Source: Marinobacter fonticola
GTDB taxonomy: Bacteria; Pseudomonadota; Gammaproteobacteria; Pseudomonadales; Oleiphilaceae
Direction of reading: 5' to 3'
DNA length: 64,000 bases
Assembly (NCBI RefSeq): GCF_008122265.1
Contig: NZ_CP043042.1
Location: 3,596,001-3,660,000, forward strand
A program made the translations under genes and the position numbers. Numbering within the stretch: the first letter of the stretch is position 1; each line of letters begins with the position of its first letter. A model generated the notes under the pieces. It had not been told where the DNA came from and ran no database searches. It saw only the letters and a list, made by a program, of their open reading frames with translations. Shown in pieces: positions 1 to 8,058 of the stretch.

Positions 1-1
1 G

Positions 2-661
2 TTCGATGCGTTCCAACAAGTCACGGACGAACAGATCATGGCCTTGCGCAAAGAGCTCGGCATCGGGTCAGACGAACATGTGTTCATCAGCGTTTCGCGG
101 CTGTCGACCGAGAAGAACATCGACTTCATGGTCGAGGCTATCGCCGGTCTCAAGAACGCTGCCCGCAAACCCTTTCGCTTCTTGATGATCGGTGACGGCC
201 ACGAGCGCGAGCGGCTGCAGCAAAAAATCAATGAACACGGTCTGCAGAACAATTTCATTCTCTTGGGCTCTGTCCCGCCGGAGGACATGGCCCTCTACTA
301 TCGTCTGGGAGATACCTTCCTGTTTGCATCGGTGTCGGAAACCCAGGGCATGGTGATTCTCGAAGCCATGGCGGCAAGCCTGCCGGTTGTCGCAGTGCGC
401 TCGTCCGGCATTGACGATGTCGTGCGCGACGGCTACAACGGCTTCAAGACGCCGGAAAATCGTGAACGCTGGAGTGAGGCCGTGCTGAAGCTGATGGACG
501 ACGAGACGCTTCACCGGCAGTTGGCAGACAATGCGCTGGATTTTGCCAAAGGCTATTCCATCGACAGTTTCGCCCGGGATATGGAAGGTATTTACGGTAT
601 GGTTTTGGCGGGATACCACAAACAGTCGGGTAAAACGGTCCCGCAACCAGAAGCCGATTAG
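2..661 (+). CDS. Glycosyltransferase family 4 (group 1), C-terminal part
   Basis: C-terminal part of a GT-B fold glycosyltransferase that would transfer a sugar from a nucleotide-sugar donor in polysaccharide, glycolipid or capsule synthesis. The frame is open to the left edge, so the N-terminal acceptor domain lies outside the window; the ATG at 38 is internal. Visible family marks are SRLSTEKN at the start of the donor domain, GDGHERERL, and the EX7E-type segment SETQGMVILEAMA followed by PVVAVRSSGIDDVV. Substrate cannot be told. The gene stands alone on the right: the next gene starts 80 bp later with no shared signal. Family assignment is firm, specificity unknown. Confidence 0.85.
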   Translation, partial: FDAFQQVTDEQIMALRKELGIGSDEHVFISVSRLSTEKNIDFMVEAIAGLKNAARKPFRFLMIGDGHERERLQQKINEHGLQNNFILLGSVPPEDMALYYRLGDTFLFASVSETQGMVILEAMAASLPVVAVRSSGIDDVVRDGYNGFKTPENRERWSEAVLKLMDDETLHRQLADNALDFAKGYSIDSFARDMEGIYGMVLAGYHKQSGKTVPQPEAD

Positions 662-741
662 ATCGGATTTCAATTTCCAAACGTAAAACGCTTCAAACGC
701 AATCTTTAAACCGAGCAAGAGCCAGACAGGAAGCGTCCGTC

Positions 742-1686
742 ATGAGCAACATCCCCGTTGGCATCAGCGCCTGCCTACTGGGCAATCCCGTCCGCCACGA
801 CGGCGGTCACAAGCATTCACGGTTTTGCACCGGTGTACTTTCACGCTATTTCGAGTTCCGCTCGATCTGTCCGGAACTCGAAGCCGGTCTGGGCGTACCG
901 CGCCCGACCATCCACCTGCGCGAACTGGATAATGGCTTGCGGTTGACGGAGTCAAAGGGCGACGCCGACCATACGGATACCATGCGCGACTGGATCGAAT
1001 CCAGGCTCCCTCAACTTGCCGATTTGCGCGGCTACATTCTCATGGCCAAATCACCCAGCTGCGGCATGGAGCGCATCAAAGTCCACAATGAGAAAGGCCG
1101 CGTGATTCACCGGGAGGGCCGCGGGCTGTTTGCCGATGCGCTGATGCAGGCTTATCCACTACTACCGGTAGAGGAAGAAGGCCGCCTCAATGACAGCCAT
1201 CTACGAGAGAACTTTATCGAGCGCGTTTACGCTTACGATGATTGGATGCGCATGCAGGACGAAGGGCTCAGCCGCTCGGCTCTGGTCGCATTCCATACCC
1301 GCCACAAATTCCAGCTGATGGCTCATTGCGAGAAAACCTACCGCATTCTGGGCCGTCAGGTCGCCGATCAGAAATCCGAGCCCATCGAAACCGTGGCGAA
1401 CCGCTATATTCGTTTATTCATGGAGGCGATGAGTCAGAAAATCCACCGGGGCGCCCACGCCAATGTCATGCAGCACATGATGGGGTTTCTGCGCGAGAGC
1501 CTCTCGGCCTCGGACCGGCAGGTCATCGGCGAGCAAATCGAAGCCTACCTGCGTGAGGAAGTACCGCTCGTGGTGCCCATGACGCTACTACGCATGGCGC
1601 AGCGCCGCGAGCCGGTCGATTATCTTGCCCGTCAGGATTACCTCAGCCCCTACCCGGAAGACCTGGGCTTACGTAACCGCGTTTGA
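742..1686 (+). CDS. DUF523 and DUF1722 domain protein (YbgA-type fusion)
   Basis: A 314-residue two-domain protein. Residues about 5-150 carry the DUF523 pattern (GISACLLGNPVRHDGGHK near the N-terminus, then AKSPSCGMERI), with conserved cysteines. Residues about 190-310 match DUF1722, the YbgA domain (HTRHKFQLMAHCEKTYRILG). The fusion is common in gammaproteobacteria and often lies near photolyase or MerR genes, but neither is visible here. Biochemical role is not established; a sulfur or nucleic-acid related role has been suggested for such cysteine-rich domains and is only inference. The ATG at 742 follows AGGAAG at 729-734 with reasonable spacing. Confidence 0.85.
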   Translation: MSNIPVGISACLLGNPVRHDGGHKHSRFCTGVLSRYFEFRSICPELEAGLGVPRPTIHLRELDNGLRLTESKGDADHTDTMRDWIESRLPQLADLRGYILMAKSPSCGMERIKVHNEKGRVIHREGRGLFADALMQAYPLLPVEEEGRLNDSHLRENFIERVYAYDDWMRMQDEGLSRSALVAFHTRHKFQLMAHCEKTYRILGRQVADQKSEPIETVANRYIRLFMEAMSQKIHRGAHANVMQHMMGFLRESLSASDRQVIGEQIEAYLREEVPLVVPMTLLRMAQRREPVDYLARQDYLSPYPEDLGLRNRV

Positions 1687-1796
1687 TGGGAACTGAACCA
1701 GCATATTCAATCCGAACGGAAGAAAGACAAACGGCGACAGACGGGGAGTCGATAAAGGCGGACCTAAGCGCCCGCCTGGGGTCAGGAGATGGATAA

Positions 1797-2549
1797 TCAG
1801 AAACCGTAGAGCACCGTGAGGGAGGTTTCGGTATCGGTACTTTCGGCTTCGGAAGGCGCGTTTGAATTGTGCTTGAGGCGATAGGCGACCTTCATCGACA
1901 GGTTGCCAATGATGTCGGCCTGAACGGCCGTCAATGATTCGGTGATCGTATTGTCATCTTCCAGACCCACTTCCGAACCCACTTCCTGAATGAACACCGC
2001 GTTAGGCGACAACGCGTAGTGGAAGGCCCCGGCGAAGCGCAATACGGCGCCATCCTCGGCATCTTCACCGTCGTCGTTGGGCTCTTCCAGTTTGTTAAAG
2101 CGATAACCGGCACCCGCCTTCAGATCCAGGTAGGAACGCTCGCCGTCTTCCCATACACGATTACCATAACCGGCCGTGCTGGATGACTGGAAATCGTAGG
2201 CGGCGAATCGATCGTTTTCATAAGCGCCCCGCAAGAACAAGAACTGCGTCGGATCGAACTTATAGTTGGTTTCGGCCTCGGCCTGATATTTCTCCGCTGT
2301 CGCCTCTTCTTCGCCGGTATCGGGATCTTCCCCTTCGGAGTAAAGCGACCGCACCATAGCCGTGTTGCGCCAGGTTTCTACTTCATGCTTTACCGCAAGC
2401 CGGACGTTGAAGTTGGTTTCTTCGGTATTGCCCTGGGTGATCAGCAAGCCTAGCTCGCCCTCACCTTCCCATTCATCGCCCGCATCCTGTGCCATGGCCA
2501 GTGGCGTCACCAATGCTGCGGCCCAAACAAACGAACTTCTTACTCGCAT
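1797..2549 (-). CDS. DUF481 family outer membrane beta-barrel protein
   Basis: A 250-residue secreted protein. A signal peptide covers residues 1-20 (cleavage after AMA). The mature part starts with an acidic stretch and then alternating hydrophobic strands (GELGLLITQGNTEETNFNVRLAV, further on YKFDPTQFLFLRGAYENDRF), which is the DUF481 pattern; the last residues end in an aromatic (LYGF), as expected for a BAM-folded barrel. Relatives are described as putative salt-induced outer membrane proteins (YdiY). The many Asp and Glu residues would suit a marine or halophilic host. AAGGAG lies just before the ATG. Function is not known beyond the family name. Confidence 0.85.
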   Translation of the reverse strand: MRVRSSFVWAAALVTPLAMAQDAGDEWEGEGELGLLITQGNTEETNFNVRLAVKHEVETWRNTAMVRSLYSEGEDPDTGEEEATAEKYQAEAETNYKFDPTQFLFLRGAYENDRFAAYDFQSSSTAGYGNRVWEDGERSYLDLKAGAGYRFNKLEEPNDDGEDAEDGAVLRFAGAFHYALSPNAVFIQEVGSEVGLEDDNTITESLTAVQADIIGNLSMKVAYRLKHNSNAPSEAESTDTETSLTVLYGF

Positions 2550-2705
2550 GCCTACTCCTTAAATCCTATACAACGATATGCACCAACCGCGCCCATACAA
2601 CACGATCGGTGCATAACAAAAAAGGTCGTTATTCCAGACAGGCAGCGAATCTGAGCAGGTTGTTAGCGCCGTTTCTTACCGTTTTTTTGCACAGCTGTAA
2701 CGACG

Positions 2706-3704
2706 CTACCGGTTTTCCCCCAGGCGGCTCCGCTCAGTTTGACGGGCGCGGGCGGTCTGCTTAGCCCGTTTGCGCTGGGCAATGACGCTCGCAGCCTCGC
2801 CACCGACGTGAGTTTCGCCACGGGCTTCGGCCAAACGTATTTGCTTTTCGCGCTCGGCAAATCGGGCTTTTTGTTCCGGTGAAAGCTCATCGATACACTG
2901 ATGGCAGCTTACGCCCTGTTCATACTCCGCCCGCTGCTTATCCATTTCTGTAATGGGACGGCGGCAGGCATGACACTGATCGTAGCCGCCACGCTCCAGT
3001 TTGTGGTTGACCGTTACCCGGTCATCGAACACAAAACATTCGCCTTCCCAAAGACTCTCGTCCTGGGGTACGTCCTCGAGGTATCTAAGGATGCCTCCCT
3101 TGAGGTGATAAACCTCGTCGAAGCCCTGCTCCTTGAGGTAGGCCGTTGATTTTTCGCAACGAATACCGCCGGTACAGAACATGGCAACCTTGCGGTGGCG
3201 GGACGGATCCAAGTGCTTTTCCACGTAGTCCGGAAATTCGCGGAAGGTTTCGGTAGCCGGGTTAACCGCATTGCGGAAGGTGCCAACCTCGACTTCGTAT
3301 TGGTTACGCGTGTCGATGAGCAGTACATCGGGATCGGAAATCAGCTGATTCCAGTCCCTGGGTTCGATATAGGTGCCGACCGTACGGCGCGGGTCGACCG
3401 TTTCCACACCCATCGTCACGATCTCTTTCTTGAGCTTGACCTTGGTGCGTTTGAACGGCTGGACATCGACAAAGGATTCCTTGAAATCCACGCCCTCGAA
3501 ACGCGCGTCTTCGGCAAGCCACGCCTTGATCGCGTCGACCCCTTCGCGGGAACCGGCAATCGTGCCGTTGATGCCTTCATGCGCCAGCAACAGGGTGCCG
3601 CGAACGTCCCGCTCAGCCAGCAGTGCCAGCAACGGCTCGCGCAAACGCTCGTAATCGTCGAGCGCGGTGAACTTATACAGCGCGCATACCACAATATCGT
3701 TCAT
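2706..3704 (-). CDS. trhO: tRNA uridine(34) hydroxylase TrhO (rhodanese-like)
   Basis: A 332-residue protein of the YceA/TrhO family, which makes 5-hydroxyuridine at the wobble position of tRNAs in an oxygen-dependent reaction. The N-terminal UPF0176 ferredoxin-like part holds [15 protein letters not shown] and [13 protein letters not shown]. The central rhodanese domain holds [14 protein letters not shown] and the active-site loop [12 protein letters not shown] with its catalytic cysteine. The C-terminus has a cysteine cluster, CHACRRP and CHQC. The frame runs 65 codons further upstream, but the ATG at 3704 has AGGAG nine bases before it and matches the family N-terminus [12 protein letters not shown], so it was chosen. 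Confidence 0.93.
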   Translation of the reverse strand: MNDIVVCALYKFTALDDYERLREPLLALLAERDVRGTLLLAHEGINGTIAGSREGVDAIKAWLAEDARFEGVDFKESFVDVQPFKRTKVKLKKEIVTMGVETVDPRRTVGTYIEPRDWNQLISDPDVLLIDTRNQYEVEVGTFRNAVNPATETFREFPDYVEKHLDPSRHRKVAMFCTGGIRCEKSTAYLKEQGFDEVYHLKGGILRYLEDVPQDESLWEGECFVFDDRVTVNHKLERGGYDQCHACRRPITEMDKQRAEYEQGVSCHQCIDELSPEQKARFAEREKQIRLAEARGETHVGGEAASVIAQRKRAKQTARARQTERSRLGENR

Positions 3705-4105
3705 TGAATGTCTCCTGCGGGCCGGACCGTAAATCCGGAGCATGGTTTTTAAAACGCCGGTGAGTACCGGAAACGGAGCGGATTTTAACCAATGCGGGGA
3801 AGGGAAAGAAGGGGGCTTCGGAAGACACCGATGCCGTAGCACTTGTGCAGCACCTCGCATGGATTTTTTCACCAATACACTTTTTGCTCTCAACTGCACA
3901 GGCGGCAGCCCCAGCTCTTTCAGATACTGGTTGTGCGTATCGGCGACCTCGGCAAGGCGTTTTGCAATGTCATTTATCCGAGCATGAACGGCGCGGAGTA
4001 TTCCTCTGCAGGTGGTTCAAAGCTCGTCTTGCTTATCCGCTGCTGTCGTCATGAGTTGTCAAGGGTTAGTCGACAACTGCACTCCGCTCTTTTGCCGTGG
4101 CCTGC
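3705..4105 (-). other. Intergenic stretch with a possible gene remnant
   Basis: About 400 bp between trhO and dinD without a convincing gene. On the minus strand, in the trhO frame, there is an uninterrupted peptide-like stretch (about 3870-4000) reading [17 protein letters not shown] and then [16 protein letters not shown], preceded by a stop and running into low-quality sequence. It has the amphipathic look of real protein but has no start with a ribosome binding site and I cannot assign a family. It may be the decayed end of a lost gene next to dinD. Confidence 0.3.
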
Positions 4106-4969
4106 TTAGTCTCCAGTTTCATCGTGTGGCGGCAGAGCTTTGGTACCTTTCGCCAGTTTTTTCTCTTCCGATTTCACGCGACGCTCCAGTTTCTTCAGGT
4201 CTTCCTCGGCGGAAAGGCGCTCTGGTTTGATGCCGCGCTGGCCTAACATATCCCGAACGCTGTTGTTGTTCTGAATATGCTCGCCCGTAATGGCATGCTC
4301 TCCCTGAAGGTCAGACTGCTCCACGTTGTGATTCGTCATCTCCGTGGCGAGGTTTTTGGCGGCGATCGTTAACGTGGGCAGAAAGTCTGCCAATGGGCGG
4401 TTTTTGACAATGCCGTAGTGATCTTTCATGGCCTGAGTCGTGTGGCCACCAAAGAGTGCCTTGTCACCTTGCGAACGGATTCGTCCAAAACCGGCCTCAT
4501 CCACTCCGCGCTCGAATATGTTTTGTGACAGCGCCTTTTCCGACTCCCTTAGCCGGTCACGGGCTTCCAACCGGGCTTGCAGACGCATGCGGTCTTCTAT
4601 CAGCTCCTGCCTGCGGGTCTGTACGGCAAAATAGCTTTGGGCAAAGGCGATTTCGGATTTACGTGGGTCGCCGTTTTGAGCGATCAGATAGCAGGCGTAG
4701 CGTGTGAGCATAAAATCATCGACTTCACGCTTGGAACCGCTACCGAGCGTGACCATTTTCGTGACGCCACGGAAATGGTCCGAGGCAGGGTGACCACTGG
4801 CCTCGCAGGATTCCACCGCCCGCTGAATGGCGGTCTGAAAATTCTCCCACCGGGCATAGCCCAGTAATTCCTGCAAATCACGGGCAAACCAGAATTCGAT
4901 GCCCTGAGCATCCGCACGTTGCGCGGCAGATTCCAGATGGTCTCGCAGGGTCTGAAGTTGCTTATCCAT
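4106..4969 (-). CDS. dinD: DNA damage-inducible protein D (DinD), BRO-N domain
   Basis: A 287-residue DinD-family protein. The N-terminal part (residues about 20-115) is a BRO-N type domain: IEFWFARDLQELLGYARWEN, then DDFMLTRYACYLIAQNGDPR and AFAQSYFAVQTRRQE. The middle has FERGVDEAGFGRIRSQGDKALFGG and an acidic/basic coiled tail follows. E. coli DinD is SOS-induced and inhibits RecA filament activities; by family this protein should act in the cytoplasm on recombination or DNA damage responses. BRO-N proteins are often carried by phages and islands, and the gene is flanked by a gene remnant and a MITE, which fits acquired DNA. I saw no convincing LexA box upstream. ATG at 4969 has AGGA about ten bases before it. 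Confidence 0.85.
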   Translation of the reverse strand: MDKQLQTLRDHLESAAQRADAQGIEFWFARDLQELLGYARWENFQTAIQRAVESCEASGHPASDHFRGVTKMVTLGSGSKREVDDFMLTRYACYLIAQNGDPRKSEIAFAQSYFAVQTRRQELIEDRMRLQARLEARDRLRESEKALSQNIFERGVDEAGFGRIRSQGDKALFGGHTTQAMKDHYGIVKNRPLADFLPTLTIAAKNLATEMTNHNVEQSDLQGEHAITGEHIQNNNSVRDMLGQRGIKPERLSAEEDLKKLERRVKSEEKKLAKGTKALPPHDETGD

Positions 4970-5087
4970 GGCTCAAGTCCTTTTGGTGATTCCGGCTCTG
5001 CCTGTCTTCGCTGGTATAAAATGGGTTTTGTCGGCCAACTCTTTCCGATTGCTCACAACCGCAAGCGATCTAATTTCGCGTAGGTCC

Positions 5088-5355
5088 TAGTGCACTGTTT
5101 GGTTAATTCGCTGACTTACTGCGAGCTTCTGAAGGCTTTGGGCAAGGCGCTGGTCTGCAGGCATGGTGGTTCCATGTCAAAGAGCAGCAACGCAGATCCA
5201 AAGCCTTCAGAAGCTCGCCCGAAGGGAGGCCCTGAGAGTCTGGCTAGCGGCGTTGCGGCGAATCGATGTGGAACCACCACACCGTCATCACCGCGCCTTG
5301 CTATCCAGATTCTCAGGGCCTCATTAAGTCAGCGAATCAACCAAACAGTGCACTA
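5088..5355. repeat. 268-bp MITE with 31-bp terminal inverted repeats and TA ends
   Basis: The left end (from 5088) and the reverse complement of the right end (to 5355) match at 30 of 31 positions and begin TAGTGCACTGTTTGGTT. Both ends carry TA, as in the target duplication of Tc1/mariner-IS630 type elements. Inside are nested inverted repeats: 5121-5141 pairs perfectly with 5198-5218, a second pair lies near 5163-5176 and 5263-5278, and a third at about 5228-5246 and 5300-5320. There is no transposase, so it would be a non-autonomous element. The right end supplies the stop codon of the neighbouring DsbA-like gene. A short relative lies at 38466-38513. Confidence 0.8.
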
Positions 5356-6093
5356 AGGCTGCGCGGCCAACTCCCGCTCGATCACCGCCTGCATCTGAGC
5401 CCAGCCCGGCCGGGTCAGGCGGATGTTGTCGACGTAGACGGTCGGGGTGCTCGCCACGCGCAGCTGCTGGGCCACACCGACACTTTGACTGATGTCCTGG
5501 CGATGCAGCTCGGTTTCGACACAGCGCTCCAGACGCCGGCTGTCCAGTCCGAGTTCGTCGGCATAGCGGGCGAAGGTGCCCACCGGGTCGGAGGAGCTAC
5601 TCCACTCGCCTTGGTGTTCGAACAAGCGGTCGTGCATGGGCCAGAAGGCGTCCTGATCTGCCGCGCAACGGGCCGCCAGAGCCGCTTCCTGCGCGTATTC
5701 ATGCTGAGTCAGGGGTAAATCGTAGAATACCAGGCGAACCTGGCCGCTCTTCACGTACTCGTCGCGCAGGCGTTTGGACGCCGGGGCAAAACGCGCGCAG
5801 GCCGGACACTGGTAATCGGCGAACTCGCGAACCACTACCGGTGCATCGGCATCCCCGATCGACACGCCCACGGAATCGAACGTGGCCGGGAAAGGTTCGG
5901 CATCGGCAGACACATCCGGCAACGCATCCGATGTCGGTTCCGGCGGCTGCGTGACCCACCAAACCACCATAACTACCAGCAGCAGGGCGACAATTCCGCC
6001 GATCATCATCCACTTGCCGCCCTTATCGGACTTATCGGTCCTTTTGCGCGGCACATTCTCCCCGCTCGTCTTACGGCGTTTTGCTTCGCCCAT
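5353..6093 (-). CDS. Membrane-anchored DsbA-family thiol oxidoreductase
   Basis: A 246-residue protein with a basic cytoplasmic start (MGEAKRRK), one transmembrane helix at about residues 28-50 (MMIGGIVALLLVVMVVWWV), and a periplasmic thioredoxin-fold domain of the DsbA/thioredoxin_4 type. The redox motif is CPAC in ADYQCPACARF; the cis-proline loop is STPTVYVDNIRL. It should form or shuffle disulfides in exported proteins. The ATG at 6093 was chosen because AGGAG lies eight bases upstream. The stop codon TAG (5355-5353) is formed by the TA end of the adjacent MITE, so the last residues may differ from the ancestral protein. Alternative: a protein-specific reductase; the sequence does not decide. 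Confidence 0.85.
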   Translation of the reverse strand: MGEAKRRKTSGENVPRKRTDKSDKGGKWMMIGGIVALLLVVMVVWWVTQPPEPTSDALPDVSADAEPFPATFDSVGVSIGDADAPVVVREFADYQCPACARFAPASKRLRDEYVKSGQVRLVFYDLPLTQHEYAQEAALAARCAADQDAFWPMHDRLFEHQGEWSSSSDPVGTFARYADELGLDSRRLERCVETELHRQDISQSVGVAQQLRVASTPTVYVDNIRLTRPGWAQMQAVIERELAAQP

Positions 6094-6241
6094 GCCTTTC
6101 TCCTGAAAAACAGCCTTAATCAACAATGCTGGCAGCTTACACTACCGGCAGCGAGCAGCAATAGACGCTTTAGCCCGCTTTCGATAACGTGTTTGTCTGC
6201 ATCGTAGATGCGACAGTCACCCTTAACGAGAGGACGCACCC

Positions 6242-7219
6242 GTGGCCTTGCCCGCACAATTGGAACACCGCCTGACCCTGCCCTTGATTGCCGCGCCGAT
6301 GTTCTTGATATCAGGTCCCGAACTGGCCTTGGCGTGCTGCCGCAACGGCATCGTCGGCAGCTTCCCGGCACTTAACCAGCGCACCAGCGAGGGCTTCGAA
6401 CAATGGTTGATTGAGATGAACAGCGGTCTCGACGCCATGCGCAAAGCGAACGCTAACGCCGTCGCCCCTTACGCGGTGAATTTGATCGTCCACAGGACCA
6501 ATCCCCGCTGGCAAGCCGACCTGGAGCTATGCCAGAAGCATCGGGTGCCGATTGTGATTACCTCATTGGGCGCCGCCAGCCATGTGGTGGAAGCGGTGCA
6601 CAGTTACGGCGGGCTGGTATTCCACGACGTGACCAACCAAAGGCACGCGCGTAAGGCGGCGGAAGCCGGAGTCGATGGCATTATCGGGGTAGCAGCGGGC
6701 GCAGGCGGCCATGCGGGCACGATCAGTCCGTTTGTGCTAATGAAGGAAATCCGCGACGTCTTCGACGGCACGATTATTCTCGCCGGCTGTCTGTCTCAAG
6801 GCGACGATATCCTTGCGCTCCAAGCCATGGGCGCCGATCTGGGCTATATGGGCACTCGATTTATCAATACCGAGGAGTCCCGTGCCGACAGCGCCTACCA
6901 AAGCATGATCCTGGAGGCGATCTCCGGCGACATCATTCATACCCCTGCCGTATCCGGCATACCCGCCAACTTCATGCGCCAGAGCCTGGAAGCCGCAGGC
7001 TATCCCATGGACAAACTGAACCAGCCCGGGGCCATCGATTACGGCGAAAAACTCAAACCGGTGGATGACGAGGCCAAGGCATGGAAAACGGTCTGGTCCG
7101 CCGGCCAGGGGGTCAGCACCATCCATGACGTGGTACCGGTCGATACCCTAGCATCGCGGCTGCTCGCGGAATACCGGCAGGCGCTGACTCGGCTCGAAGG
7201 CATGGCGTTCAAGCCGTGA
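6242..7219 (+). CDS. Nitronate monooxygenase (2-nitropropane dioxygenase family)
   Basis: A 325-residue FMN-dependent TIM barrel of the nitronate monooxygenase family, which oxidises toxic alkyl nitronates such as propionate 3-nitronate. Family features are LPLIAAPMFLISGPELALACC at the N-terminus, the glycine-rich FMN phosphate-binding stretches GVAAGAGGHAG and ILAGCLSQGDDILALQAMGADLGYMGTRF, and the histidine in AGGHAG. The start is a GTG at 6242 with GAGAGGA upstream. The protein is slightly shorter than many class I enzymes but has all core motifs. It is a single gene between a minus-strand DsbA-like gene and the motor-like operon. Confidence 0.88.
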   Translation: MALPAQLEHRLTLPLIAAPMFLISGPELALACCRNGIVGSFPALNQRTSEGFEQWLIEMNSGLDAMRKANANAVAPYAVNLIVHRTNPRWQADLELCQKHRVPIVITSLGAASHVVEAVHSYGGLVFHDVTNQRHARKAAEAGVDGIIGVAAGAGGHAGTISPFVLMKEIRDVFDGTIILAGCLSQGDDILALQAMGADLGYMGTRFINTEESRADSAYQSMILEAISGDIIHTPAVSGIPANFMRQSLEAAGYPMDKLNQPGAIDYGEKLKPVDDEAKAWKTVWSAGQGVSTIHDVVPVDTLASRLLAEYRQALTRLEGMAFKP

Positions 7220-7362
7220 GCCTCAGGGTGCCCCCAAGCCCAAACGAAGTTTCGTAAGCTGGCATTGGCCGACACTGCACCGGTAAACTAGGCCCCCTTA
7301 ACACGAGTGCCGCCCTGATTACCGGGTGTTCTTCGCAGCCATTTCCCAACGAACGACCAACC

Positions 7363-8058
7363 ATGAGCCAAGGCATTTCTGCCGATCCCGGGTCTTCTCC
7401 GGCCCGATTGCTGCAGTCGCTGACTGCCGCTGGCACACAAGCGCGCAAAGAGTCACTGCCGTGTTTCGCCGAGCGGCTGAGCCGTCTGTTCGGACTCGGG
7501 GACACCATGAAGCTGGATGACGCGCTCGCTTTTCGCAGCCGGCAGCCGGGCATCCCGCAGAGCGCGGTCCTGCAAGGTCTGGTGCAGGAGTTTGCCAGGA
7601 ACCGGCGGCTACTGGCTAAGCGGATTCATACGTATGGGACGGACGTCGACCCCGGAGACCACCCCACTGCGGAACCTTATGTCCATGCGTTGCTGGCCAC
7701 ACAACGAAAGATAGCGGCCACGACCCGGCAACTGCGGGACAAGGTTCGAAAGGCCATGCAAGATCAGGGACAGAACCTGGCCCGGCTGGCAGAGCTGGAT
7801 GCGGTGTTTGACCACACGATGGCCAGCTACACCGCCCAGTGTTTTGCCCGGGTTCCCAAGACGCTGGAACAGCGCTTCCGGGCTCTGGAAACTGAACCCG
7901 GGGGCGCATCCCGTTCAGGGTCAGCGCCCGGCAACTGGCTGCACCGTTACTGCGAGGAGGCGCAGAGCCTGTTGCTCGCCGAACTGGATGTCCGGTTGGA
8001 GCCGGTACTGGGTCTGCTGGAGGCCTTCCACAACGAGGTTAGCCATCACCATGAGTAA
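7363..8058 (+). CDS. DUF3348 family protein, first gene of motor-like operon
   Basis: A 231-residue, mostly helical cytoplasmic protein matching what I know as DUF3348: ARLLQSLTAAG near the N-terminus, FAERLSRLFGLGDTMKLDDAL, and a C-terminal helix EAQSLLLAELDVRLEPVLGLLEAF. No signal peptide or membrane helix is visible. Its stop overlaps the start of the DUF802 gene by eight bases (8051-8058), so translation is probably coupled. DUF3348 is typically found in this same four-gene arrangement; its role is unknown. The ribosome binding site before the ATG at 7363 is weak. Confidence 0.82.
   Translation: MSQGISADPGSSPARLLQSLTAAGTQARKESLPCFAERLSRLFGLGDTMKLDDALAFRSRQPGIPQSAVLQGLVQEFARNRRLLAKRIHTYGTDVDPGDHPTAEPYVHALLATQRKIAATTRQLRDKVRKAMQDQGQNLARLAELDAVFDHTMASYTAQCFARVPKTLEQRFRALETEPGGASRSGSAPGNWLHRYCEEAQSLLLAELDVRLEPVLGLLEAFHNEVSHHHE

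Noticed and set aside
4970..5087. LexA box upstream of dinD
   Set aside because: The nearest match (CTGTCTTCGCTGGTAT) lacks the second CAG half-site, so SOS control cannot be supported from sequence.
5090..5356. An 88-codon open frame inside the MITE
   Set aside because: It begins in the inverted repeat and consists of paired hairpin arms; no protein-like features.
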